From: Brachybacterium sp. YJGR34
GTDB taxonomy: Bacteria; Actinomycetota; Actinomycetes; Actinomycetales; Dermabacteraceae
Direction: 5' to 3'
NCBI RefSeq assembly: GCF_003347015.1
Contig: NZ_PNFB01000003.1
Coordinates: 62,001-126,000, forward strand
DNA length: 64,000 nucleotides
Positions 8,367-16,219 of this stretch are shown here, piece after piece. A program made the translations under genes and the position numbers. The notes beneath the pieces were generated by a model, which was not told the DNA's origin, searched no databases, and worked only from the letters and a program-made list of their open reading frames with translations. Positions within the stretch are counted from its first letter, which is position 1; every line of letters begins with the position of its first letter.

Positions 8367-9791
8367 GTGACTTCTCCACCCCCTGCGGATCAGCACGACG
8401 GACACCTCGCCCGGTCCCTCGGCCACGGCCAGATGGCGATGATCGCCATGGGATCGGCGCTGGGCACCGGTCTCTTCCTCGGCTCCGGCGAGGCGATCGG
8501 CATCGCCGGCCCGGCCGTCATCGTGTCCTTCGCGCTCGGTGCGATGATCGCCGCGACCATCGCCCTGGCGATGGGCGAGATGGCCTCCCGTCATCCTGTC
8601 CGCGGCGGCTTCGGCACCCTCGCCGCCCGCTACCTCTCCCCGTACTGGGGGTACCTCAGCCGCTGGCTGTACTGGATCGTCACCGTCTGCGTGACCGGTG
8701 CCGAGCTCGTGGCCTGCGCCGCCTATCTGGCCTACTGGTTCCCGGCGGTGCCCCTGTGGGCGGGCATCCTGCTGTTCGCCGTGGTCATCGCCGCGATCAA
8801 CGTCACCAGCGTCCGGTCCTTCGGCGTGATCGAGTTCTTCCTGTCCTCGATCAAGGTCATCGCGGTGTTCGTGTTCATCCTGGTCGGTGCCCTGCTGGTG
8901 ATCTTCGGGCTGCCCGGCCAGCCGGCGGCCGGCTTCGGGGAGATGGTGGCCGACGGCGGCTTCGCGCCGATGGGCTGGGCCGCCGTCTGGGTGGCGCTGT
9001 CGGTGGTGATGTTCTCCTTCGGCGGCATCGAGCTGCTCTCGATCACCGCGGCCGAGGCCAAGGATCCGGCTCGCTCGATCCGCACCGCCGCCCGGACCAC
9101 CATCGTGCGTCTGTCCTTCTTCTACGTCCTGTCCATCGGCGTGGTGCTGTGCCTGGTCCCCTGGCGGGAGGCGGCGAGCACCGGCGAGGACGTGGCCACC
9201 TCCCCGTTCGTCATGGTCTTCGACCGGGTGGGCATCCCCGGCGCCGCCCACATCACCAATCTGCTGGTCCTCATCGCGGCGCTGTCGGCCGCGAACGCCA
9301 ACCTCTACGCGGGCAGCCGCATCCTGCACTCCCTGGCCTCCGACGGTCTCGCCCCGCGCATCGCGGCCTACACCACCGCCCGCAAGGTGCCCGTGGCCGG
9401 CATCGCCCTGAGCTCGGTGGGTCTGCTGGGCGCCGCGATCCTCGCCTTCAGCGGCGTGGGCGGTGTGTTCGGCTACATGATGAGCCTGGTGGTGTTCTCC
9501 GTGATCCTGGTCTGGGTGCTGATCCTCGTCACCTATATCGCGTTCCGCCGCCGCGGCGACACCGGGGCGACCTTCCGCATGCCCGGCGGGTCGGTGACCG
9601 CGGGCGTGGGACTGATCGGCCTGCTCTCGGTCCTCGCCACCGTGACGGTGAGCTCGAGCATGCAGATCGCGGCGATGGTGGGCGTGCCCGCCGTGCTGCT
9701 GGCGACCCTGCTGTACGTCGTGGTGCTGCGCCACCGCATCGATCCCCGCCACATCGAGGAGGCCTTCGAGGAGGCCGAGGAGATGCGCTGA
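8367..9791 (+). CDS. Amino-acid permease (APC superfamily, AAT family)
   Basis: 474 residues with about twelve membrane helices; secondary transporter for an amino acid, probably proton-coupled. The N-terminal family motif is present (GSALGTGLFLGSG and AGPAVIVSFALGAMIA, residues about 28-59), and helix 6 carries FSFGGIELLSITAAEAKDP. GTG start; TAGGCT lies exactly six bases upstream, pointing to a leaderless transcript. Closest in style to AnsP/CycA/GabP-like carriers, but specificity cannot be read from the sequence. Follows yczE closely on the same strand. A 6-bp stem overlaps the stop (9781-9797). Confidence 0.9.
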   Translation: MTSPPPADQHDGHLARSLGHGQMAMIAMGSALGTGLFLGSGEAIGIAGPAVIVSFALGAMIAATIALAMGEMASRHPVRGGFGTLAARYLSPYWGYLSRWLYWIVTVCVTGAELVACAAYLAYWFPAVPLWAGILLFAVVIAAINVTSVRSFGVIEFFLSSIKVIAVFVFILVGALLVIFGLPGQPAAGFGEMVADGGFAPMGWAAVWVALSVVMFSFGGIELLSITAAEAKDPARSIRTAARTTIVRLSFFYVLSIGVVLCLVPWREAASTGEDVATSPFVMVFDRVGIPGAAHITNLLVLIAALSAANANLYAGSRILHSLASDGLAPRIAAYTTARKVPVAGIALSSVGLLGAAILAFSGVGGVFGYMMSLVVFSVILVWVLILVTYIAFRRRGDTGATFRMPGGSVTAGVGLIGLLSVLATVTVSSSMQIAAMVGVPAVLLATLLYVVVLRHRIDPRHIEEAFEEAEEMR

Positions 9792-9833
9792 GCATCTCCG
9801 GACGTGGCGTTCGTTACTCCGGCGCGCCCCGAC

Positions 9834-9862
9834 TTGGGGACGGGGTTCATCAGGGGTAACCT
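9834..9862 (+). promoter_or_regulatory. Promoter of tRNA-Leu
   Basis: TTGGGG (9834-9839) and TAACCT (9857-9862) are separated by 17 bases, about 47 bases upstream of the mature tRNA. Confidence 0.55.
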
Positions 9863-9909
9863 GGTGGAACCTTCGGCCTCGGCGCCTCGAGACCCGGTGC
9901 CGGAGATAC

Positions 9910-9993
9910 GCGCAAGTGGCGGAATTGGTAGACGCGCACGGTTCAGGTCCGTGTGCCGGAAACGGCGTGGGGGTTCAAGTCCCCCCTTGCGCA
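9910..9993 (+). tRNA. tRNA-Leu (anticodon CAG)
   Basis: Acceptor stem GCGCAAG (9910-9916) pairs with CTTGCGC (9986-9992). The anticodon arm is CACGG-TTCAGGT-CCGTG with anticodon CAG at 9944-9946. A long variable arm (class II) and the T arm GGGGG-TTCAAGT-CCCCC follow. The 3' CCA is not encoded (sequence continues ACCG), as is common in actinobacteria. Decodes CUG, the dominant leucine codon here. No repeat of its 3' end was found that would suggest an integrated element. Confidence 0.97.
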
Positions 9994-10002
9994 CCGCAGG
10001 TC

Positions 10003-10033
10003 AGGCCCCGGTTCACTCAGTGAGCCGGGGCCT
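10003..10033 (+). terminator. Terminator after tRNA-Leu
   Basis: Long GC-rich hairpin AGGCCCCGG... (10003-10017) with its complement at 10019-10033, one G-T pair, ten bases after the tRNA. Confidence 0.8.
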
Positions 10034-10072
10034 CGTGCGTGCACGGGGTGCCCCAGCGGGCATGATGTCCCC

Positions 10073-10900
10073 ATGAGCAACGATGCACAGGCCACGGACT
10101 TCACCCTCGACGGCCACGGCGGCACCCTGGTGGGCCGCGCCTGGTCGATCCCGGCACCGCGCTGGGTGGCGGTGATCGCGCACGGCTACGGCGAGCACGT
10201 CGACCGTTATGAGTGGGTCGCGAGCCGACTGAACGCCGGAGGCGCCGCGGTCTACGCCGCGGACCACCTCGGCCATGGCCGCAGCGACGGCCAGCGGGTG
10301 CTGATCAGCGACTTCGAACCCGTCGTGGATGACCTGCACCTCGTGGTGCAGCACGCCGCGGCGGGGCACCCCGGGCTTCCCGTGGTGCTCATCGGACACT
10401 CCATGGGCGGGATGATCGCCGCGCGCTACACCCAGCGGCACGCCGACGCCCTCGCCGCGACGGTGCTCTCGGGGCCCGTGCTGGGCTCCTGGGTCACCGT
10501 CGAGGAGCTGCTGGCGCTGGAGGAGATCCCGCCCACGCCGATCGACCCCGACACCCTCTCGCGCGACCCGGCCGTCGGCACCACCTATGCCGAGGATCCG
10601 CTGGTGTGGCACGGCGACTTCGCACGGCCCACGCTCGAGGGGCTGCAGCAGGCGATGCGCACGATCGAGGCCGGCGGCAGCGTGGGGGACCATCCCCTGC
10701 TCTACCTGCACGGCGAGGCCGACCAGCTGGTCCCGCTGCCGGCGAGCTGGGAGGGCCTGCAGACCTTGCGCGGGGCCGCGACCTCCACGAAGACCTATCC
10801 GGGAGCCCGGCACGAGATCTTCCACGAGATCAACCGCGAGGAGGTGCTGGAGGACGTCCTCACCTTCGTCGAGCGGGTGCTGGGCGACGGGATCAGATGA
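10073..10900 (+). CDS. Alpha/beta hydrolase, monoacylglycerol-lipase-like
   Basis: 275 residues, cytoplasmic. Nucleophile elbow GHSMGG (Ser about residue 109), oxyanion motif HGYGEH (about 37-42), DHLGHGRSDG after strand 4, and the late Asp/His pair in HGEADQLVP and GARHEIFHE. This combination is typical of monoacylglycerol lipases or lysophospholipases; the substrate is not certain. No ribosome binding site: CATGAT lies exactly six bases before the ATG, so the start is probably leaderless. The 3' end overlaps the convergent NYN gene by eight bases. Confidence 0.85.
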   Translation: MSNDAQATDFTLDGHGGTLVGRAWSIPAPRWVAVIAHGYGEHVDRYEWVASRLNAGGAAVYAADHLGHGRSDGQRVLISDFEPVVDDLHLVVQHAAAGHPGLPVVLIGHSMGGMIAARYTQRHADALAATVLSGPVLGSWVTVEELLALEEIPPTPIDPDTLSRDPAVGTTYAEDPLVWHGDFARPTLEGLQQAMRTIEAGGSVGDHPLLYLHGEADQLVPLPASWEGLQTLRGAATSTKTYPGARHEIFHEINREEVLEDVLTFVERVLGDGIR

Positions 10901-11441
10901 ACTCGAGGGGGTCGAACTCGTCGATCTCGATGATGCGCACGCGGGGCAGACGGCTGGTGAACGCGGCGACGTCGTACTCGAGGTCGTGGAACTCGATGCC
11001 CGGGATGTCCTGCAGGTCCGTGGCCATGAACTCGCGGAAGCCCACCAGGCCGGTGCGCCGCTCCGGGGTCGAGGCCAGGGCCTCCATCTGCGGGGCGAAG
11101 TCCTTGTCGTGGCTGACCAGCAGGACGTCCGCCGGACGGCTCTGGAGCGCCTCGGCGGTGCGCTGGATCGCGATGTCCACGACCTTGCCCTCGCCGCGCA
11201 GCGGCACCACCTTGTACCCGATGGCGATGAGGGCCTGCACGAAGCCCGAGGGCAGGCTGTCCTCGACGGCGAGGAAGAACAGCCCCTTCACGGACTGCTG
11301 CCACGTCGCCTCGGCGTGATGGATGAGCTTGTTCCAGCGCGGGCGCTCCTCCGGCTGGGGGCGCCGGCCGAGCACCGAGACGCCGAGGGTGGCGTCGATG
11401 TTCTCGCCGTCCACCAGGAGGTACGTGGTGCGTTCGGTCAT
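10893..11441 (-). CDS. NYN domain protein (PIN-like ribonuclease fold, LabA/DUF88 type)
   Basis: 182 residues consisting almost entirely of an NYN domain. Conserved acidic residues sit in LLVDGENID (residues about 8-16), KVVDIAIQ (about 86-93) and LLVSHDKDFAPQ (about 106-117), the expected metal-binding set of this nuclease fold. Probably an RNA-processing or RNA-decay enzyme, by family. The sequence TAGGGT lies six bases before the ATG with no ribosome binding site, so the start looks leaderless. Its stop overlaps the end of the hydrolase on the other strand. Confidence 0.85.
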   Translation of the reverse strand: MTERTTYLLVDGENIDATLGVSVLGRRPQPEERPRWNKLIHHAEATWQQSVKGLFFLAVEDSLPSGFVQALIAIGYKVVPLRGEGKVVDIAIQRTAEALQSRPADVLLVSHDKDFAPQMEALASTPERRTGLVGFREFMATDLQDIPGIEFHDLEYDVAAFTSRLPRVRIIEIDEFDPLEFI

Positions 11442-11462
11442 GGGTCGACCCTACGCGCTCCG

Positions 11463-11500
11463 GCCCGGGCGGGATACCACCGGCACCGCCCGCCCCGGGC
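11463..11500 (-). terminator. Hairpin after the formaldehyde dehydrogenase gene
   Basis: Read on the minus strand, GCCCGGGGCGGG pairs with CCCGCCCGGGC with one bulged base, starting 45 bases after the dehydrogenase stop. Confidence 0.55.
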
Positions 11501-11544
11501 ACGCAGAGAGTGCGCACCCGGAACGGGCGGCGAGGGCGTCGGCC

Positions 11545-12771
11545 TCAGACCGGCTGGACCCTGCCGGTCACTCCGTGCGGATCGATGACGTACTTCGTCG
11601 CCACGCCGGAATCGAACTTCGCATAGCCGGCCGGGGCGTCGTCCAGCGAGATCGCCTTCGCATTCACGGCCTCGGCGATCTGCACCGTGTCGCTGAGGAT
11701 CGCGTTCATCAGCTGGCGGTGGTACGTCATGACCGGGCACTGGCCCGTGGTGAAGGACAGCGCCTTCGCCCACCCCAGGCCGAGGCGCAGCGACAGCGAC
11801 CCCTCCTGGGCGGCCTCGTCCACGCCGCCCGGATCGCCGGTCACGTACAGCCCGGGGATCCCGAGCGAGCCCCCGGCGCGGGTGACGTCCATGAGCGAGT
11901 TCAGCACCGTCGCCGGTGCCTCCTCCGCGTCCTTGCCGTGCCCGCGGGCCTCGAAGCCCACGGCGTCCACGCCGGCGTCGACCTCCTCGCGGCCCAGGAT
12001 CCGGGCGATGCCCTCGCGCGGATCCTCCGCCGAGACGTCGATCGTCTCGCAGCCGAACGAGGCGGCGTTGGCGAGACGATCCGCGTTCATGTCCGCCATG
12101 ATCACCACGGAGGCCCCGAGCAGCTGGGCGCCGACGGCCGCCGCCGTGCCCACCGGGCCCGCTCCCGCGATGTACACCGAGGAGCCGGGGCCCACGCCGG
12201 CGGAGACCGCGCCGTGGAAGCCGGTGGGGAAGATGTCCGAGAGCATGGTCAGGTCCAGGATCTTCTCCATGGCCTGGTCCTTGTCCGGGAACGTCAGGAG
12301 GTTCCAGTCCGCGTACGGCACCAGCACGTACTCGGCCTGGCCGCCCACCCAGCCGCCCATGTCGACATAGCCGTAGGCGCTGCCGGGGCGGTCGGGGTTC
12401 ACGTTCAGACAGATCTCGGTGCGGCGGTTCTTGCACATCTCGCAGCGACCGCAGGAGATGTTGAAGGGCACCGAGACCAGATCACCCTTCTTGATGAACT
12501 CGACACCGGGCCCGGTCTCGACCACCTCGCCGGTGATCTCGTGCCCGAGCACCAGGTCCACCGGCGCCGTGGTGCGGCCGCGCACCATGTGCTGATCGGA
12601 CCCGCAGATGTTCGTGGTCACGACCTTGAGGATCGCCGCATGCGGGAGCTGTCGGCCGACGTTCGCGGGGTTCACCCCGGGGCCGTCCTTGAGCTCGTAG
12701 GTGGGGTAGTCGATGTCGATGACCTCGACCTCTCCCGGACCCTTGTAGGCGATCGCGCGATTGCTGGACAT
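11545..12771 (-). CDS. fdhA: Glutathione-independent formaldehyde dehydrogenase (zinc alcohol dehydrogenase family)
   Basis: Oxidises formaldehyde, or acts as a dismutase, with tightly bound NAD in the Pseudomonas prototype. The 408-residue product has the catalytic zinc ligands in ICGSDQHMV and GHEITG, the four structural-zinc cysteines in CGRCEMCKNRRTEIC, and the Rossmann motif AGAGPVGTAA. The insert AYGYVDMGGWVGGQAEYV and the long middle region match the PFDH subgroup rather than simple alcohol dehydrogenases. A longer frame begins at 12834, but the ATG at 12771 follows GAGGAGG closely. Separated from the next minus-strand operon by a large terminator, so it is its own unit. Role: formaldehyde detoxification, possibly from demethylation reactions. 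Confidence 0.9.
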   Translation of the reverse strand: MSSNRAIAYKGPGEVEVIDIDYPTYELKDGPGVNPANVGRQLPHAAILKVVTTNICGSDQHMVRGRTTAPVDLVLGHEITGEVVETGPGVEFIKKGDLVSVPFNISCGRCEMCKNRRTEICLNVNPDRPGSAYGYVDMGGWVGGQAEYVLVPYADWNLLTFPDKDQAMEKILDLTMLSDIFPTGFHGAVSAGVGPGSSVYIAGAGPVGTAAAVGAQLLGASVVIMADMNADRLANAASFGCETIDVSAEDPREGIARILGREEVDAGVDAVGFEARGHGKDAEEAPATVLNSLMDVTRAGGSLGIPGLYVTGDPGGVDEAAQEGSLSLRLGLGWAKALSFTTGQCPVMTYHRQLMNAILSDTVQIAEAVNAKAISLDDAPAGYAKFDSGVATKYVIDPHGVTGRVQPV

Positions 12772-12903
12772 CAATGAGCCTCCTCGAACGGGGGGCGGCC
12801 CCGGTGCTCCGTTGCACCCGTCGTCGAGCCGCACCAGCCCCAGCCTGAGTGGTCCAGCTCACAGAGTCAACGGTGGAAGAGGCCTGATCAGAGTCAGCTC
12901 GGT

Positions 12904-12956
12904 GCGACGACGGCCCCGGCACCCTCCTCCGCCGAGGATGCCGGGGCCGTCGTCGC
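12904..12956 (-). terminator. Large terminator closing the ROK-controlled operon
   Basis: Perfect 18-bp stem (12904-12921 with 12939-12956), just beyond the stop codon of the Gfo/Idh gene on the minus strand. Confidence 0.85.
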
Positions 12957-12962
12957 GATCGC

Positions 12963-14024
12963 TCAGCCCAGGGCGACCTCCTGGCCGGTCGCGGCGGACT
13001 CGTAGATCGCCTCGAGGATGCGGACGATCTCCACGCCGTGCCAGGCCGGGGCGATGGACTCGGCCCGGCCCAGTCCGGCGTCGACGAAGTTCTGGATCTC
13101 GAGGCCGAAGCCCACGCCGAACTCGAAGGTCCGCGAGCCGATCTGCGGCTCGATGTTCACCACCGAGTCGTGCATCTCGGTCGCGATGTGCAGCGCCGGC
13201 TCGAGCTCCGCGCCGCCCTTCTCCCCGTACACCGACACGTCGATCGAGTCCTTGGTGGCGTGCAGCGAGTACGAGCAGTCCAGCAGCAGCGAGGCGCCGT
13301 TCTCGAAGCGGATCACGGCGTTGGCGAGGTCCTCGACGCTGTTCTTGTCCGGGTCGTAGTCGGCGACCTTGTAGCGCGGCATCGTCGTGACGTTGGCACG
13401 GTTGCCGAGCCGGTCGTAGGTGTTGCCGCTGACGGAGACCACCTTCGGGGATCCCATCAGGTACCAGCACAGGTCCAGCACGTGGATGCCGATGTCCAGG
13501 AGGGGGCCGCCGCCGGCGATCTCCTTGTCCGCGAACCAGCCGCCGGGGTTGCCCACGCGGCGCAGGCAGCTGGCCTTGGCGTAGTAGATCTCGCCCAGCT
13601 CGCCCGCGTCGATGAAGGACTTCAGGACCTGGCAGTTGGGGGAGTGGCGGCGCACGAAGCCGACCTGCACCACGCGGTCGTTGGCCTCGGCGATCCGCTG
13701 GATCTCGAGCGCCTCGGAGAGGGTGCGGGCGATGGGCTTCTCGACCAGCACGTGCTTGCCGGCCTCGATCGCGGCGATCGCCCAGGCGGCGTGGGAGTTG
13801 TTCCAGGTGCAGATCGAGACGCCGTCGATGTCCTCGGAGGCGAGCAGCTCGTGCGGATCCGCGTAGGCGCGCTCGGCGCCGTACTGCTCGGCGACGGACT
13901 GCGCGCGCTCGAGGTTCATGTCCGCCACCGCCACGAGCGTGACGTCCGGGTTCTCGGCGTAGGCGGTCAGGTGGGACTGGGCGATGCTTCCGGCGCCGAT
14001 GACGCCGACTCGGAAAGTCGTCAT
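12963..14024 (-). CDS. Gfo/Idh/MocA family NAD(P)-dependent oxidoreductase
   Basis: 353 residues. Rossmann domain with GVIGAGSIAQSHL (residues 7-19) and the family motif EKPIA (about 95-99), then the C-terminal alpha/beta domain with GGGPLLDIGIHVLDL, where the conserved Asp and His act in catalysis. Probably oxidises a cyclitol, sugar or sugar acid; inositol 2-dehydrogenase-like activity is possible but not shown. The ATG at 14024 lies 29 bases after the isomerase stop, with AGGAAGACCTCTCC as ribosome binding region. Third gene of the ROK-isomerase-oxidoreductase operon, which suggests an oxidise-then-isomerise route for one polyol or sugar. Confidence 0.9.
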   Translation of the reverse strand: MTTFRVGVIGAGSIAQSHLTAYAENPDVTLVAVADMNLERAQSVAEQYGAERAYADPHELLASEDIDGVSICTWNNSHAAWAIAAIEAGKHVLVEKPIARTLSEALEIQRIAEANDRVVQVGFVRRHSPNCQVLKSFIDAGELGEIYYAKASCLRRVGNPGGWFADKEIAGGGPLLDIGIHVLDLCWYLMGSPKVVSVSGNTYDRLGNRANVTTMPRYKVADYDPDKNSVEDLANAVIRFENGASLLLDCSYSLHATKDSIDVSVYGEKGGAELEPALHIATEMHDSVVNIEPQIGSRTFEFGVGFGLEIQNFVDAGLGRAESIAPAWHGVEIVRILEAIYESAATGQEVALG

Positions 14025-14053
14025 GGAGAGGTCTTCCTTCGATGGGGTGGTGG

Positions 14054-14953
14054 TCAGGCGGTCTCGAGCAGGTGCTTGGCGTTGGCGAGGCCGCGCTCGC
14101 AGCCCAGCAGGCTGTCCTCCCAGCCCTCGAACTCGATCGCCGCGTAGCCGCGGAAGTCGGAGTCCTTCAGGGCGCGGGCCACGGAGCGCAGGTCGATGTC
14201 CCCGGTGCCGACGACGGCGCCGCGCAGGTGCTTCCCGCCGCGGCTGCGGAACCAGCCGGTGCCCGGCGAGGCATCGGCCGGTCGGATGTAGAAGTCCTTG
14301 AAGTGCACGACCATCGCGTAGGGGAGGTTCTGGGGGACGGACACCTCCGGCGCCTCGTCCACGCACACGAAGTTGCCGACGTCCAGCGTGGTGAGGAAGT
14401 TCGGCTCGTCCACGGCGTGGAGGATGCGCCGGATGCGATCGGCGGACTGCACGAAGAAGCCGTGGTTCTCGAGGCTGGTGGTGATGCCCTTGCCCGCGGC
14501 GTAGCGGGCGATCTCCCGGCAGGCCCGCACGATCCGCGGCAGCGCCGCCTCGAACAGCGGCGTGTCATCGCCCGAGTGGCCGGGATGGGCGGCGACGTCG
14601 TGCCGCATCCGGGTGATGCCGAGGCGCTCGGCGAGGTCCACGTACTGCCGCACGCGCGCGATCTGCTCCTCGAGCGCGGCCTCGTCGCCGGTGGTGAAAT
14701 CGGCCCCGACGGCCAGATTGGTCAGCGGCACCCCGGCGGCCTCCGCGGCGGCCCGGACCTCCTCGACGTACTCGGCCGAGGAGTTGATGGTGGGGATCGG
14801 GGAGTCCGCGGCGTCGGAGAGGACCGCGAGCTCGAGGTGCTCCCCCTCGCTGCGCGCGACCCAGTCGATGACGTCGATCAGGGTCATCTCCCCGGTGGAG
14901 AGCTTGGGATGGAAGCTGTAGGAGCTGAAGCCGAAGCGGATGTCGGTGGTCAT
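14054..14953 (-). CDS. Sugar phosphate isomerase/epimerase family protein (TIM barrel)
   Basis: 299 residues forming one xylose-isomerase-like TIM barrel. Metal-binding positions typical of the family appear in HLELAVLSD (near the N-terminus), SLENHGFF (Glu), LDVGNFVC (Asp), VVHFKDFY (His) and AIEFEGWED (Glu). Related to IolE/IolI and similar keto-isomerases or dehydratases. The ATG overlaps the ROK stop codon by four bases, so translation is coupled. Substrate presumably the same as that of the downstream Gfo/Idh enzyme. Confidence 0.88.
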   Translation of the reverse strand: MTTDIRFGFSSYSFHPKLSTGEMTLIDVIDWVARSEGEHLELAVLSDAADSPIPTINSSAEYVEEVRAAAEAAGVPLTNLAVGADFTTGDEAALEEQIARVRQYVDLAERLGITRMRHDVAAHPGHSGDDTPLFEAALPRIVRACREIARYAAGKGITTSLENHGFFVQSADRIRRILHAVDEPNFLTTLDVGNFVCVDEAPEVSVPQNLPYAMVVHFKDFYIRPADASPGTGWFRSRGGKHLRGAVVGTGDIDLRSVARALKDSDFRGYAAIEFEGWEDSLLGCERGLANAKHLLETA

Positions 14954-16086
14954 GGGATGTCCTTCGCGGGGTGGGGGTCGGCGGCGGTCAGGAGACGGGC
15001 CCAGGGGGCGGGGACGGAGGGCACGCCGAGGAGCTCCGCGGAGCCCTCGGAGCAGGCGAGCCCGAGGGCGCCGACGAGGGCGCCGTCGGTGGTCAGGCGC
15101 GCGCCGACGACCTCGGGTGAGTGCTCGGTCATCAGCAGCCGGTGCAGCGCCCGGCGCAGCGGGTCCAGCAGCGTGTCCCCGGCGCGGGAGAGGCCCCCGC
15201 CGACGACCACCAGCTCCGGGTCGAGGGTGAGCAGCACCGTGGCCAGGCGCGGGGCGATCTCGGCGCAGAACTCCTCGATCTCGCGCCGCGCGTCCGGGTC
15301 GCCGGCGGCCGCGCGCTCGAGCAGGGGCCGGGCGTCCTCGCCCGTGGACCAGGTCAGGCGGCCGCGCTCGGAGCTCGCCGTCCACCGCATGCCGCGCTGG
15401 CTGCCCAGCTCACCCGCGAGCCGGTGGGCGCCCTGCCAGATGGCACCCTCGACGATCACCGCGATCGAGACCCGCCGGCCCAGCTGGACGAGGACGATGC
15501 TGTCGGCCGTCGGGCCGAGGTGGTGCTCGGCCAGCGCCGCCAGCTTGATGTCGTTCTCGACGGCGACGGTGCAGCCCAGGCGCTCGCCGAGGCCGCCCAC
15601 CAGGTCCAGACCCACGAGGGACGGGGCAGCGAGGCTCTGGGTGATGCGCCCGTCGGCCCCGAGGATGCCCGGGACGGCCACGCCCAGCGTCCGCGGGGCA
15701 TGGCCGGTCTCACGCACGGCACGGGCGAGGTCCTCCCGCGGGTCCTCCGCCGCCAGCGCGACCGCGGAGCGCGCCAGCGGCGTGCCGGCCGCGTCGGTGA
15801 CCAGGCAGCGCACCGAGCGGGCGCCGATGTCGAGCGCCGCGACGCTCCCGACGCCCGGCGCGAAGGCGAAGCGGCGCGCCGGGCGGCCGGCGCTGCCGGA
15901 GGTCGCGGCCGCGGCGGGGAGGACGGTGCCGGCCGCGAGGAGGTCCTGGAGGACGGCGTCGACGGTGGGGCGGGAGAGCCCGGTGTCGGCGGTGATCTCC
16001 CCGACGGTGAGGGCGTCCTCGGCCTCGCGCAGGGCCAGCACGCACTGGCGGGCGTTGGCCCGACGGATCGGCGACGACGTGATCAT
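14950..16086 (-). CDS. ROK family transcriptional regulator
   Basis: 378 residues. N-terminal MarR-like winged helix (EITADTGLSRPTVDAVLQDL, about residues 30-50) followed by an actin-like ROK sugar-binding domain with ALDIGARSVRCLVTD, GVAVPGILG, AVENDIKLAALAEHH and VVVGGGLS. The usual ROK zinc motif CxCGxxGCxE is missing; the equivalent stretch reads AGELGSQRGMRW. It is therefore unlikely to be an active kinase of the standard kind and is better read as an effector-sensing repressor of its own operon. I chose the ATG at 16086 because GAGGAG precedes it; in-frame alternatives exist at 16098 and 16131. Confidence 0.85.
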   Translation of the reverse strand: MITSSPIRRANARQCVLALREAEDALTVGEITADTGLSRPTVDAVLQDLLAAGTVLPAAAATSGSAGRPARRFAFAPGVGSVAALDIGARSVRCLVTDAAGTPLARSAVALAAEDPREDLARAVRETGHAPRTLGVAVPGILGADGRITQSLAAPSLVGLDLVGGLGERLGCTVAVENDIKLAALAEHHLGPTADSIVLVQLGRRVSIAVIVEGAIWQGAHRLAGELGSQRGMRWTASSERGRLTWSTGEDARPLLERAAAGDPDARREIEEFCAEIAPRLATVLLTLDPELVVVGGGLSRAGDTLLDPLRRALHRLLMTEHSPEVVGARLTTDGALVGALGLACSEGSAELLGVPSVPAPWARLLTAADPHPAKDIP

Positions 16087-16152
16087 CGGTCTCCTCGTCA
16101 TCGCGGGCACCGGTCCGGCATGATTTCGCAACCGGGTTTATGAATGGACGCG

Positions 16153-16191
16153 ACCAGTCTTGCCGTCCCGGGCGGCGGCGTCAAGACCGGT
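16153..16191. promoter_or_regulatory. Inverted repeat upstream of the ROK operon and selO
   Basis: ACCAGTCTTG (16153-16162) and CAAGACCGGT (16182-16191) form a 10-base inverted repeat with one mismatch in the 133-base divergent region. Candidate site for the ROK regulator, or part of the selO leader. Inference from position. Confidence 0.35.
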
Positions 16192-16219
16192 AGCGTGGTC
16201 GAGGAGGGAGGTGAGGCCG

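Noticed and set aside
6204-9752. A continuous minus-strand reading frame of over 1,100 codons
   Set aside because: Only the first 463 codons (start 7595) match a real family; the remainder is antisense to yczE and the permease and shows the random His/Gln/Asp-rich look of GC-driven frames.
9910-9993. tRNA-Leu as an integration site
   Set aside because: No repeat of the tRNA 3' end and no integrase nearby.
11323-12777. Plus-strand frame opposite formaldehyde dehydrogenase
   Set aside because: Antisense to an unambiguous enzyme with intact motifs; no ribosome binding site.
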